Of a stretch of DNA of 30,334 bases, positions 20,298-30,170 are shown piece by piece. The stretch spans positions 40,772 to 71,105 of the forward strand of contig NW_005434459.1 of the NCBI RefSeq assembly GCF_000315625.1. Direction: 5' to 3'. The notes beneath the pieces were generated by a model. That model did not search any database. It had not been told where the DNA came from and saw only the letters and a list, made by a program, of their open reading frames with translations. The number at the start of each line of letters is the position of its first letter. Position 1 is the first letter of the stretch. The translations under genes and the position numbers were made by a program. Source of the DNA: Guillardia theta CCMP2712. Lineage: Eukaryota; Cryptophyceae; Pyrenomonadales; Geminigeraceae.

Positions 20298-21615
20298 CTA
20301 AGGTGTTATTTTCAGTTTCAATGGCTCCATCATGATAACATATTTGCAAGCTGAAGGAAATTTGGCCCAGTGGCTTGCCTGAGCTGGCCGCGCCGTTAAA
20401 CATGCCCCGCCGCATAACATGCCCGCAGAGCCAGAGGCATCCTGGCAGTTGAATACTATTGTGGCATACTTCACTTCGACTCTACATTCCGTCGGCTCCC
20501 TGGTCTTCGCTGTCGCTTTCAGCAACACCATATTGAGGTTCAAACTGCAAGGAACGCGTCACGAATGAGAACACAGGTGTTCAACCCATGAGTCATCACA
20601 TACCTTTTGTAGGCTGAATAGCGCATGCGCTCTTGCCTTCAATCAAAGTCATCAGTATTTGCCCGATACTCTTCCGACGCAGAAAGTCAATCACCTCGCA
20701 AATCGCCAACTCTCCTGAAACAGCAGCGTCAGAGCCACAACTCCAAAAGCTCGTCGACTTCCCCGATGCACTTTAACTCACCTCGCTCAGTAAGTAGACT
20801 CTTGAGGATCTGCTGCAAGTCCAGCTGTATGCGCTTCACCACAGGGCACAACTATCAACCATCTCCATGTCAGTAGCTGCCGACATTCACTCTCTCGTTT
20901 CACCCTGGCAATCTCGTCCAACGACAACTTGGAAAGCTTTTGCTGGAACTGTAACAACGGTCTCTCTCAGTCTCATGTTACACCCGCTCTCTCTCTCCCC
21001 CTTTCTCTCGCTTCTCGCTCCTGCTCTACCTCTCACGCATACCTCCTGCATCCGAGCAAGCTCTATTTGTTTCTTGGTCCTGCGATTTCTCCTCGTTGTA
21101 GATTGCCCTTGCTCCACCACTGCGGTGAGAGCTGGTTTGACGTCTTGCATGGCTTTCTGGGGATGCGAGAGGATCTCTGCTTTGGCTTCAGAGACCTGTG
21201 GAGCTTGCTCCCGGGTGGGGATGACACTGGGTGGTTCGATCTTGATGTACTTTGTTCCAGGATGCTGTTCTTCAACACAGTGCTCCTCTAAAGGGTCGGG
21301 TTGCTGATGTTTCCTTTTCAAAGACTCTAGCCCGAGGCTTGCTGAGTCGTTTGCCGAGGGTCGTATGGGAGTTGGTCTTGCAATTGCAAGGAGATCTCGT
21401 GCCGGTGCTGCGACCAAGGTGGTGGGTGGCTGCTGAAACATGTAGGTGCTGCCCAGCGCGTTCATCAGGTATCTTGCGAGCGAGTCGTCAAGAGGGCGAG
21501 GGAGGGAGGAAGAGGAATCGCTAGACTGGTGCAACAGGGAGGAGAGGAGGTTGTCTGAGAGGGAGGAAGAGGCGTTCTCCGGCATCATCCGCGCCGATCG
21601 ATTGGGCAGGGACAT
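20298..21615 (-). CDS. Unrecognised, probably nuclear protein, 5 exons
   Basis: Exons 21615-21043, 20936-20904, 20851-20782, 20714-20604 and 20515-20298 join in phase, giving 334 residues. The N-terminal half is Ser/Pro-rich and probably disordered, with KYIKIEPP near residue 125 (a psi-K-x-E sumoylation-type motif) and a basic patch TTRRNRRTKKQ near residue 178. A helical region follows (LSKLSLDEIAR; VVKRIQLDLQQILKSLLTER; ELAICEVIDFLRRKSIGQIL). Together these suggest a nuclear regulatory protein, which is inference. The C-terminal part has several Cys (VFNCQDASGSAGMLCGGACL). The final stretch to TAG 20298-20300 is less typical. No family is identified. Confidence 0.68.
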
Positions 21616-22208
21616 GAAGAAATGGGGGAAATTGTCGGGAGTGGCTGTTTGAAGGGGTGGGGTAAAGATATTAGAAATAAAGTACCGGTAGTTTTCTGCT
21701 GAAATGCAGGGGTACTGATTTCTATGGGCTGTCGCTTTTAGCGGGATATGGTAGGTCCTGGCTTTTTTTGTCTAGTAGGGGTTCTTTGTGATATGAGTAC
21801 AAGACAACCGGTGTTTCTCCACGACAAAATAAGGATAAAGAAGGGTGGGGGTGATATGAAACTAGCACCCTACCCAGTGATTTGGACCCTGCATTTTATC
21901 GATAAAACATGGATAATTTTTTTTACGATCGAATTGTGTGGGGAAGAGGAGGGTAGGGTGGGTGGGTGCATGGATTGGCGATCAAAAGATGCGAGGAGGT
22001 TTATTTTAAAAATTGACCGGCACAGTTCGAACACGTTCAAAAAGTCAGATTTTGTTGATAAAATTCCATCGCCTCCATAATATGCATGCTATAGATTTGA
22101 TTTTACTGAGAGATATTTCAGTGTATATGTCAAAACGATTCCATTCAATTTCAAATGAAATACAACCATCAATCTCAAGAACACCTGAACTTCGGAAACG
22201 AGCTTTTT
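21616..22208. other. Intergenic region, no gene seen
   Basis: AT-richer spacer with scattered G-runs (GGGTGGGGGTG, GGGTAGGGTGGGTGGG) like those at 24.1-25.5 kb, and T-runs. The 110-residue plus-strand ORF (21748-22080) has no recognisable features and a low-complexity look. I see no supported gene. Confidence 0.5.
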
Positions 22209-22725
22209 ACTTTACTCAAAGTTAAGTTAAAGATCATCAGTACGAGGACAATCGGTCACTGTGAGCCTGACCAGTGAGGAGAGTTGAGACGGTGCGGCCG
22301 CTGGCGGCCCGGCCCGGCCGGCCCGGCACCGGCACCGGCCGCGACAGGCCACGGCTCCCGAGTCTCGGACAGGAGACAGCTCGGCACGGTCCTCAGCCAG
22401 GCCCAATCAGCCGGGTCCTCCGCCGGGCGCGGCGGCGCAACAGTCTTACCGTACTGGCACTGAGCCCGGCATCCGATGTCACGTGATCGGCCGCCAGGAC
22501 GCGCAGCGGGATGACTCAGTACGCCGGTCGGTGAGTCAGTCTGGCACGGCGAGGCCCGGCCCGTTGTGACTCAGTCAAGTCAAAGCCGCCGCTCAGAGGG
22601 CCGCCCGGCGGCACTCCGAGGCTCCGGCCCCACTGGGCCGCAGTGCGCCACCTGAGCCTGTGAGTGCGGCACCCGGCGCCGCCACCGTGCCGGACGGCGG
22701 GTGTACGTGACTCTTGAAGTTTAAA
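22209..22725 (+). repeat. GC-rich dispersed element with AT-rich border motif
   Basis: It begins with an AT-rich border (22209-22253) that includes ACTTTACTCAAAGTTAAG and ends TCAGTACGAGGACAATC, followed by about 450 bp of GC-rich sequence (GGCCCGGCCCGGCCGGCCCG; CACCGGCACCGGCCGCGAC). The same border occurs near 26600-26694 and, inverted, at 28310-28338. The small ORFs inside are not convincing. This looks like one copy of a repeat family; its class is unknown. Confidence 0.7.
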
Positions 22726-23084
22726 CTCAGCATCGGACTCGTTAGGGAATGATTGAAAGAGCGGCGAAAAGCGAAATGATGAGTTTGTATGTATTCATTC
22801 AAAGATTTCAGTGTTTTACATGATGTGCGTGGTATGTTTTACAAATGTGAGCCTTGACGAATAATTGATTGATTGCCTGGGAGGAGACTGTGTGCTGAAC
22901 CGTGAAGGTGAGGAAAGAATTGAGATGTCTTAGAACCATTTCTCATCAGCCTATTGCCAAGTACCAGGTTAGACTTGCCCATTGATCAGGAGAAGCCGCA
23001 CGTACCGTGGAGTTTGAGATGAGGAAAGCGATGTTCATTCTAATGCTGCATGAGTCCACCTCTCGTCGCAGGCCGTAGGACTTC
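22726..23084. other. Spacer downstream of the SANT-like gene, no gene seen
   Basis: Normal-composition DNA between a GC-rich element and the stop of the minus-strand SANT-like gene; it probably contains that gene's 3' UTR. No convincing ORF, RNA gene or repeat is seen. Confidence 0.5.
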
Positions 23085-23764
23085 TCAGGGATGACGGATG
23101 AATTCTCTTTCTCGTATCTGTTTGAGATGTTTTGAAGCTGATTTCCGCTGTAATACAGAATCTGACACAGAGTTTCAGACTCCCATCAAACCGAGCGCTG
23201 GGCATATCATCATACCTCGTTCGCTCCACCCCATACAAGTTGTTGGGCGTCTAAGAGGGTAGGAGAGCTCGAAGAAGTCGGCGACAGGTTGATATTGCTA
23301 TAATCGTGCGCTGATTCCACAACAGCGATGAACTCTTTCATGTTATGCCGGACCTAAGGTTCGGACAGTGTAAGTAGCCGCCTCTGAGGTGTAGTCTACT
23401 TCGCCTCACCTTGCGGTTTCTGCGGATGAAAGGAATGTCCCATCCAGCATCCCTCAGCCTCACGATCTTCTGTTCGCATGCTCTGAAGTCCTGGCCGAAG
23501 ACAAGTCAGCAAAGCGGCCAGAAACTGAAGCGCCAAGTTTTCGCCCTCACCTGCTTCAATGAGCCATTCTTGTTCGCTTCTCTGACTAGGTCGCGGAGTA
23601 CAGCACCTGTTGCTGCTCCTTGTTTCCAGATTTCGACAAGAAGCTTGGTTTCCGCATCGGTCCATTTGGTTCCTCGGGTGGAGACTTTATCATTTAGCCT
23701 GGGCTGTGAGTGTTCGAGGTAAGCAACAAAACTGCAAGATAAATCGCAAGCAGACCTGCATCAT
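23085..23764 (-). CDS. Small SANT/Myb-like DNA-binding protein, 5 exons
   Basis: Exons 23764-23756, 23703-23551, 23490-23410, 23353-23216 and 23147-23085 all join in phase 0, giving 147 residues. Residues about 8-80 read TRGTKWTDAETKLLVEIWKQ, then LRDLVREANKNGSLKQ and DFRACEQKIVRLRDAGWDIP, followed by FIRRNRK. The spaced Trp residues and acidic first helix match Myb/SANT or trihelix-like three-helix domains that bind DNA or chromatin. The C-terminal part is Ser-rich and ends in a basic helix (RKSASKHLKQIREREFIRHP). The 9-base first exon (MMQ) is the weakest part; translation could start further upstream. It lies alone between repeat-rich blocks. Confidence 0.68.
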
Positions 23765-24140
23765 TGCTGTTGCTGATTAGGAGGGTTCGATACTTGCTTC
23801 TGATATGCAGCAAATTCACAGGATCCGGGCAGAAAATCTAGGTTGGAACAGAGCAATTGATGCCAGTGTGCTTCGTGAATGAAGGCCACGAAACGAATCC
23901 GAAGATCTTCGTTTGTGAAAGAAAGCCTGAAGTCTAGAAGAGAGAGAAGATCAGGAGATCTAAGACTAGAAGCTTGGAGATCGAATCGACTTTAGTGTCG
24001 ATATGATTCCACTGAGCTGGACGCCGAATGCAGGATTCCGATGTGGGATACAAGTTTGTGGATTCGAGAGAAGGAAGAGGGATCGTATGTGTGCAGGAGG
24101 GGCAGGTAGGTGTCAAAGGCACTTGGAGAGGAAGAGGAGG
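23765..24140. other. Upstream flank of the SANT-like gene, nothing else seen
   Basis: Normal-composition sequence with short ORFs only. It probably contains the promoter and 5' leader of the minus-strand SANT-like gene. No repeats or RNA genes are evident. Confidence 0.4.
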
Positions 24141-26225
24141 GAGGCGATCTAGGAACTGGCCTGATCAAGACGGGGGTTGAGATTGGGCAAGGGAGGGGGG
24201 GGCAGCGCTAAAGATCTAGAACAAGCCCGTGTGCATAGTAGCGTGTTCGTAAGCAGAAGGAGTTGTGGGGTGGGGTGATCTTGTGGGGGAGTGGGTACTC
24301 CAGGGGAAGAGTTTATCCCTGAGGGGTACGGGTCCTGGCACATCGGTAGGTAGGGTAAAAAGTCGATGCATTAGGGTACCACTTTGTAGAGAGTGGGTGG
24401 GGGTGTATTTGGGTTGTGACTGAGCTTGTGTGGCTATCTGAACGTCCAGGGTAGGCATATGGTGGAAAATATATTGAGAAAGAAAATAGAAAAGTTTCTT
24501 CCTGGAGCCAAAGGAGACTGACCAGTTACACAGCTAAACAGCGAAATGAAAAGATTGAAGAACATGGGTGGTATCAAGAATCTCTTGCATGGTGGGGTAG
24601 GTCATCTTTACGAGCATGGTGGTAATGATAGGGCCATAAGACTTGTAGGGTGGGTGGAGTATTTTACTGTGGTCTGTGTAGGGTAGTCAGGTGTAGGGAA
24701 TCGAGGGTGGGGTGGCATCTCCATTCGTTGTGGTTTTGAGACTTGGTTGAGAAAACGGGGGAGGATCAGAGGGGTAGGGGTCCTGGTGTTTTTTGTGAAG
24801 TGTGGGAGAATACACACCAAATAGTAGGGTAGGGTCCTGTCATGCGGCTCCACGTATCGAGCTTATATTCAGTTTGAGGGGGTAGGGGTTAAAAGCAGGT
24901 GGGTTGGGTCTAGAAATCTAACAAAAGTTATGAATTTATGCGTTGAAAAAATTCAAATTAAAGAACATAATTCGAAAAATATTTCAAAGATGGAAAGGGC
25001 GCTAGTATCTTTGTTGAATTGGTAGGGTCGTTGTCAATACTATATAAATGGGGGCGAAAGATTCTCCTGGGGGTAGGTGGGATGTCCAAAATGGTAGCTT
25101 GGAGGTAGGGTGAAATAGGTTGAAAGTTGGGTGGGGGTATGTGGCACGGCTCCTGTACATTGATGATTTTGTAGGGTGGGTACTGACCCCTACCCACCTT
25201 GTGTTGACTAGGACCCCAGTGAGAAAATCTTCAGGACACTTATGGATTGATGGAAGGGTGGGTGCATATTTGAGGGGGTACCAAGGGTCTTTTGACTATT
25301 GCATTTTGGAAGTTATCACCCGTGGGTGGTAGAGCTCGATCTCTTTTTGAGGGTGAGGCACAAGAAGTTAGGGTGCACTCAGACCACCCGTGTCAATTAG
25401 TGGGGTGGTATGACTCACAAGGTGGGTGGTCAAGAGTTTGTGTGATTCTCAGTCTGTTCTCCCGCCCCAAGTAATTTTACTAATACTTTTATGAATCAAT
25501 CAGTACCCCCACCTACTTAATCGTTATAGTACCCGTCCGATGGATTTACCACCCCTCCGAATTTACTCTGTGACCAGGAATAAGACTCTTTGATCTGTAC
25601 CCCACCCATACTATATACTTCCTCCTCAAAAGTACGGGTCCTGAAAGATGTTCTTTGTACACTCCCTCTGTCACGCCTTGCCATGGAGAGGTACCTGGAT
25701 CATGACCCCACCTTCGTCATTTACCACCCCCTTCAGGACCAGGGAACCCCCTGGGATCCACTTTTTCTTCGTCCGATTCCGTGCACTTCCACCCACTACA
25801 TATGTACCCGTACTATACCTTGACTTTGACTGGGTGGGGTACTTCGATAAACAATTGTGACAGTCTGGGAATACGTATCGAATGATCACAGGTCCCCTAC
25901 CCCCTGATTTGATCTAAATTATCACCCTACCCCCCATGAAAGAGGTTCTAAGATCATTTGCTGCGCCTTCCCATCACTATACTCATATCACTTATTGCTT
26001 TTCCCGAAAGAATGCTGCTCTACTGTACAATCTTTCCGAGAAATGATCACCCACCCTAGAAATTCTATGAAGTACCCCACCCTATGCACCTTTTGCTTGT
26101 TTACACACCGTTTCGTCACCCTGCCAACTCACAGTCATCTCCATCGTCCCCACCACCCTGAGGTCAAATCGTACAAACCCACCCTGTGTTCTCCCCTTCT
26201 AAGTACGGGTGGGGTGCTCCTTACT
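24140..26225. repeat. Non-coding block with G-run to C-run strand switch
   Basis: From about 24170 to 25180 the plus strand is studded with GGGTAGGG, GGGTGGG and GTAGGGGT runs. After a mixed zone at about 25180-25500, the complementary words (CCCACCCTA, CTACCCCC, CCCACC) dominate to about 26200. Related words such as GTACGGGTCCTG (24327, 25633) and GTACCCGT (25529, 25807) recur. No ORF shows coding features. It resembles a degenerate low-complexity region with a large-scale inverted sense and could form G-quadruplexes on alternate strands. Confidence 0.7.
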
Positions 26226-26450
26226 TTTACAACTCGTGGTTCTTTTTTCCTTTCTTTTTTTTTTAGCACGTAAAGCGTTTAGAGGGGATCTGGGGTCAAC
26301 CACCCCACCGGGTAGCAGCCGCAGGAATTTTGTAAAAGTACCGGGTGCTCTGTACCAAGAGGGAGCCTCAGCCTGGGCCACCCCTTTCGTGCCTGACATC
26401 CCTCCCAAGGTCCGAAGGGTGGGTCAGCAGACACGTATAGTTCAACCAGG

Positions 26451-26800
26451 CTTTAACTTAACTTTGAGTAAAGTTGGCTGAGCTGGTACTATGATTTAAC
26501 TTAAACTTTGAGTCTCCCGGCCCGGCCCGGCTTGACTCCGACCCCGCGCCCCGCCGCGCCCCCCGGCGCTCAAGCCGTGACTACCAACGGTCCTCGTTAT
26601 TGACTTTACTCAAAGTTAAGTGAAAAATCAGTACGATATCACGTAGAAAGCGAACTTTACTCAAAGCTAATTAAAAATCAGTACGAGGACAATCAGGAGA
26701 GTCGATGGCCCGGCCTGTGCCGCGGTCGGACCGGGTAACGGCGAGTCTGCTGATCGGATCATCATGTGATCGCCACCGTAGCCGCCGGTGAACACGTCCG
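26451..26800. repeat. Cluster of GC-rich elements with several copies of the AT-rich border motif
   Basis: In order: an inverted border copy at 26451-26474, the exact reverse complement of 22209-22232; a second inverted, shorter copy at 26495-26513; a GC-rich core at about 26516-26580; direct copies at 26603-26636 and 26654-26694, the latter with the full TCAGTACGAGGACAATC; then another GC-rich core to about 26800. The arrangement suggests nested or head-to-head insertions of one repeat family. Confidence 0.75.
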
Positions 26801-26862
26801 GGCAGCCTCCTTTCATTGAGAAGGCAAGTTCAACAGGACCAATCTACCGGCGTGCCAACTTT

Positions 26863-27105
26863 ATGTGCCCGATGTGCTGCTCTTGGACACCTTCTAAAGA
26901 TTGGAATACATTGTCTGTCTGCAATACATGCGTAGATATGTATGTTGTATGGAGGTGCTCTATGTGTGATGATGTGTTTGAGCACCGCGACGCAATAGCA
27001 ATCACAGATTATTGCCATGGACGCTTTATAAAGGTGCCATACTGCAAGAGATGTGATGAAGAGGAGCTCATGCTGGTATTGTGGAGAGATATACAATCCG
27101 TGTAA
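26863..27105 (+). CDS. Small Cys-rich zinc-knuckle ORF
   Basis: From the first ATG the 80-residue frame has four CxxC-type pairs: MCPMC, CNTC, CSMC and CKRC, plus CHGRF between the last two. This is typical of zinc-ribbon or knuckle folds that bind nucleic acid or protein. The frame is also open upstream to 26788 but without ATG. It directly follows the GC-rich repeat cluster and could be a gene remnant or an exon of a longer gene. No specific family is recognised. Confidence 0.45.
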   Translation: MCPMCCSWTPSKDWNTLSVCNTCVDMYVVWRCSMCDDVFEHRDAIAITDYCHGRFIKVPYCKRCDEEELMLVLWRDIQSV

Positions 27106-27245
27106 TGGATATGATAAGGACTATTCCTCAAATGGTTGAACGTCTGCAGACGATTGGAGAGATTAGGCTACAAGAATCCAGGGGGTACATTTTACTAACT
27201 GTGCACCCTTATATTTTTTGATCAATGATTGGATTTTCATTCAGT

Positions 27246-27457
27246 TTACAAATCTCTAATACACTCTCCACAATCTAGCCTTCTTCTCTTGGGGCTACAT
27301 TCTTCATCTTGTGTCTTGCAGTCCTTGCAATTAAACCTTCGGTTTTTGTGTATGCATATAGAGCCACCACCACATTCTTTGCATACGCTTCTTACTGTAT
27401 CATGCTCACATATAGAACCGACTCCACACTCCTTGCAATAGCTTCTTACTAAAACAG
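27246..27457 (-). pseudogene. Fragment of a CKECG-type zinc-knuckle repeat gene
   Basis: The minus strand reads SYCKECGVGSICEHDTVRS, then VCKECGGGSICIHKNRRF, then NCKDCK, ending DCGECIRDL and TAA at 27246-27248. The roughly 20-residue CKECGG.SICxH unit is a known tandem Cys-rich repeat in many protist and algal proteins. Only two full units and a partial one remain, with no clear start, so it is probably a fragment. Confidence 0.6.
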
Positions 27458-27477
27458 ACTAAAACAGACTAACAGAC

Positions 27478-28080
27478 TCTGTTGCAAGGAATGTGGTGGT
27501 ACTACGGCAGCTCGAGGAGCGTTCAACAGGACCTGAGCTCAACCGCAGACGCGTGGGTGGTGTTGTGCGGACAGAACTACCAATACCGGAAGTTTTATCT
27601 CAATGGCGTAGAGTATGACCGATCAGCGCGAGCCTGCCAGACAGTCTGCAGCTTGTCATCAACGACATCAGCTGGCAGCTTGGCAGCGGTTACGTGATGG
27701 CATCAGATTGGGCGTTGAGCGAGTTGGCAATCTGGCGAGGAGCGCTGCGAGCAGAAGAGATACGAGCTGTGTCGGAGCACTCAGGCTTGATGCAGAAGCT
27801 GTCAGCCGGCAGCAGCGCCGTCTACAACGAGCCCCTCAACGTGTCGTGTGACAACTTTGACGTCGCAAACAACACCATTGCTCCTGCTGCTGCTCTAGGA
27901 CGGTACCTCTACGCATTTCAACTGCTCCGACGCTAGTCTGGGCGGCCCCCAGGGATCCTGCGACTCGTCAGTGGGCCCCGCAAACGCCTCCGTCGCCTTC
28001 GTGCAGCTCCTCCATCAGCGCACTTGCACTGGTTTGCAAGTGCGCTCAGTCCGAACGGCTGCCGCGGCCAACCATCTCAG
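27478..28080 (+). pseudogene. LamG/concanavalin-like domain fragment with frame breaks
   Basis: The plus strand begins with CCKECGG (27481-27500), then turns into a jelly-roll type sequence: DAWVVLCGQNYQYRKFYLNG and VEYD. It continues, after a one-base frame change near 27635-27645, as LPDSLQLVINDISWQLGSG and WALSELAIWRGALRAEEIRA, the usual end of LamG-like domains (dEl.iw..aLs..EI). A second frame change near 27915 returns to the first frame with NCSDASLGGPQGSCDSSVG. The two changes cancel. No start, signal or introns are clear, so this is most likely a broken extracellular-domain gene; sequencing errors are possible. Confidence 0.6.
28017..28046. repeat. Perfect 12-bp inverted repeat (hairpin)
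   Basis: AGCGCACTTGCA (28017-28028) and TGCAAGTGCGCT (28035-28046) are perfect complements with a 6-nt CTGGTT loop. It lies inside the LamG-like fragment. Function is unknown. Confidence 0.85.
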
Positions 28081-28224
28081 ATGGTCTTTACTAACGGTAA
28101 ATCTTGCAGTAGGCCATGATGTTGCTCAACTCATTCTCTCTTCACTGTCTTCAGCATCATCTTCATCTTTTTTTTACTTCATCATGGTGTTTGCCACGGT
28201 CGCCTTCACTCAGCCGTCACGGTT

Positions 28225-28338
28225 AAAATGATGATCGCCGGGCCGCCGGTCGCGGTTCGGCCTCACTGTCAGTGACCGAGGTCCGGGCCCCGGTCAGGCT
28301 CTCAGTGTTGATTGTCCTCGTACTGATTTTAAGTTAAC
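28225..28338 (-). repeat. GC-rich dispersed element, inverted copy
   Basis: A GC-rich stretch (CGCCGGGCCGCCGGTCGCGG; GTCCGGGCCCCGGTCAGG) ends at the right with the exact reverse complement of TCAGTACGAGGACAATC (28310-28326), followed by TTTAAGTTAAC, as expected for the border motif in minus orientation. Confidence 0.7.
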
Positions 28339-28415
28339 TGCCGATGTGGCCAATCGCTTCACAATCGGATCAGTGTTTGTAGTATGGCGAGAGCAGTGGA
28401 GGAGGAAGAGATGGT

Positions 28416-28496
28416 GGGATGAGATGAGATGAGATGAGATGAGATGAGATGAGATGAGATGAGATGAGATGAGATGAGATGAGATGAGATGAGATG
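28416..28496. repeat. Pentanucleotide microsatellite (GAGAT)n
   Basis: About 16 copies of GATGA/GAGAT in an uninterrupted run, 20 bp upstream of the start codon of the last gene; it may lie in its 5' leader or promoter. Confidence 0.95.
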
Positions 28497-28516
28497 AAAG
28501 GAGAAGTCTTTCTCAG

Positions 28517-30076
28517 ATGCGATTGTTGTTAAGCTTCGTCTGGATTCAAAACTACTTGCTCTTGACGATTCTTGAAGACCCCTCCTCGTTGACAGCATCG
28601 GTGAGTACGGTGCGATGACTCTGAAGTTGTCGTGGTAAGTTTCATGCTCAGTCTCTGAAGGATGGAGCGCTGCTGGTGTCGACGAGCCTGCTCGCAAGGA
28701 TCAGAGGGGGAGGGGAGTCAGAGTCAGAAAGTCCAACCCAGATCAAAGACGATGACGGATCTGGTCTGAAGCGGATCAAGATGGCTAACTTTCAACTGAG
28801 GAAGAGGAAGAAGCTGATGATAGAAGAGGAGAAGGCTGTTGTAGACATGGACCTCAGACGCTATCAAGCCATCAAGAGCTTGTTCCCTTCGTTCCCTGAT
28901 CGCACGAGGTATGACTCCTCCTTCCTCCTGCCACTGGAATGATTCTAAATCTCAGCCGATTTGGTGAACTTCGCGTTCCTGATCATGTCGAATGCATCAA
29001 GGTAGATCATGTGCTGATGAAGGAGGAGGGGGAGGCAGGGAGAAGCTAATGCTTGAGCCTTGTCTTTTGCTTCTTCTCTCTCTCACATCGTTTCTTTCCT
29101 CTCCGACAGCAAGCGTTGCTCAGGCTGAAAGATGGACAGGAGTTGTACGTGCGCAATGGTAGGAGAGAGCCGATCTTGGTGTCCTGTGAACTGAACCTGT
29201 CCTCGTTTCAGGTGAGCACACGTGGGATGGCGATGTGAATGTCACTGGGAAGACGATATTTGTAAGGGGCGAGCAGGGAGCTAGGCTGTAAGTCTGCTTG
29301 CTGCTGCTCCGTCGTCCTCACACAGAAGCAGGATGGGGCAGTGGGAGAACAGGAAGGAGCTGAGGTGCTTGGAGGAGCCCAACTGTGAGTGAAGAGCGAT
29401 TTAGTTCTCAACTTGATGCTTTCTTGCAGTCTGCATCGGCTTATCGGTGAGGAGCGGAGGACAGGGGACGGGGGGAGGAGGGGAGGACAGGGGACGGAGG
29501 GGGGAAGGGGAAGAGGGAGGACGGAGCGGGGGGGGAAGGAGGAGGGAGGAGGAAGGAGGGAGGGATTGAGGAGGGAGGAGGGGAGGAGGGAGAGAGGCTG
29601 AGATTGAGGGGAGGGGTCGAGCAAGGGCGTCCTCCTTGCGGTGGAGCTCATCCATGGTAGCCTTGTACGTGCCTCTTGTGTGGCTCTTGACCTTGAAGCC
29701 TTCCAGACACGATGGGAGACTTCGATGCTTGCTTGAAGGTTCTCCACATGAATACCCCCGTCCTCTTGTCTCCCCTTCCGCTTCCGCTTCCACTCCTCAC
29801 TCCTGTTTGCTGACTCTGCATATTCTTCCGTCTCACTCTGTTCTGCTCTCCTTTCAACTCTCACTCTCCCCCTTGTATTGTCAACTCCTTCCTCCTTCCT
29901 TCACTCTACCTTGGCTCTCTCCCTCCCTCCTCCTGCAGGTACTAGGAGGGCCGTGGCTCTTGCATCATTGCAAAATTCTCTCCTCGCACGCAATGTCCCT
30001 GCTCTGCTGCCAGTAAGAAATCGAAACTCCCTCCCTAACACTCCTGCTCCTCCTCCCTTGTCGCTTTCCCCCCTGT

Positions 30077-30170
<94 letters not shown>

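Noticed and set aside
24140-26225. Internal telomere-like repeats (GGGTAGGG words)
   Set aside because: The words are irregularly spaced and variable, with no uniform tandem array such as TTTAGGG, so a telomere remnant is not supported.
29208-29864. 218- and 130-residue minus-strand ORFs overlapping the last gene
   Set aside because: Mostly Pro/Leu/Ser low complexity from the purine-rich intron. A short stretch (KVKSHTRGTYKATMDELHRK) looks protein-like but has no supported exon structure, while plus-strand exons join in phase across it.
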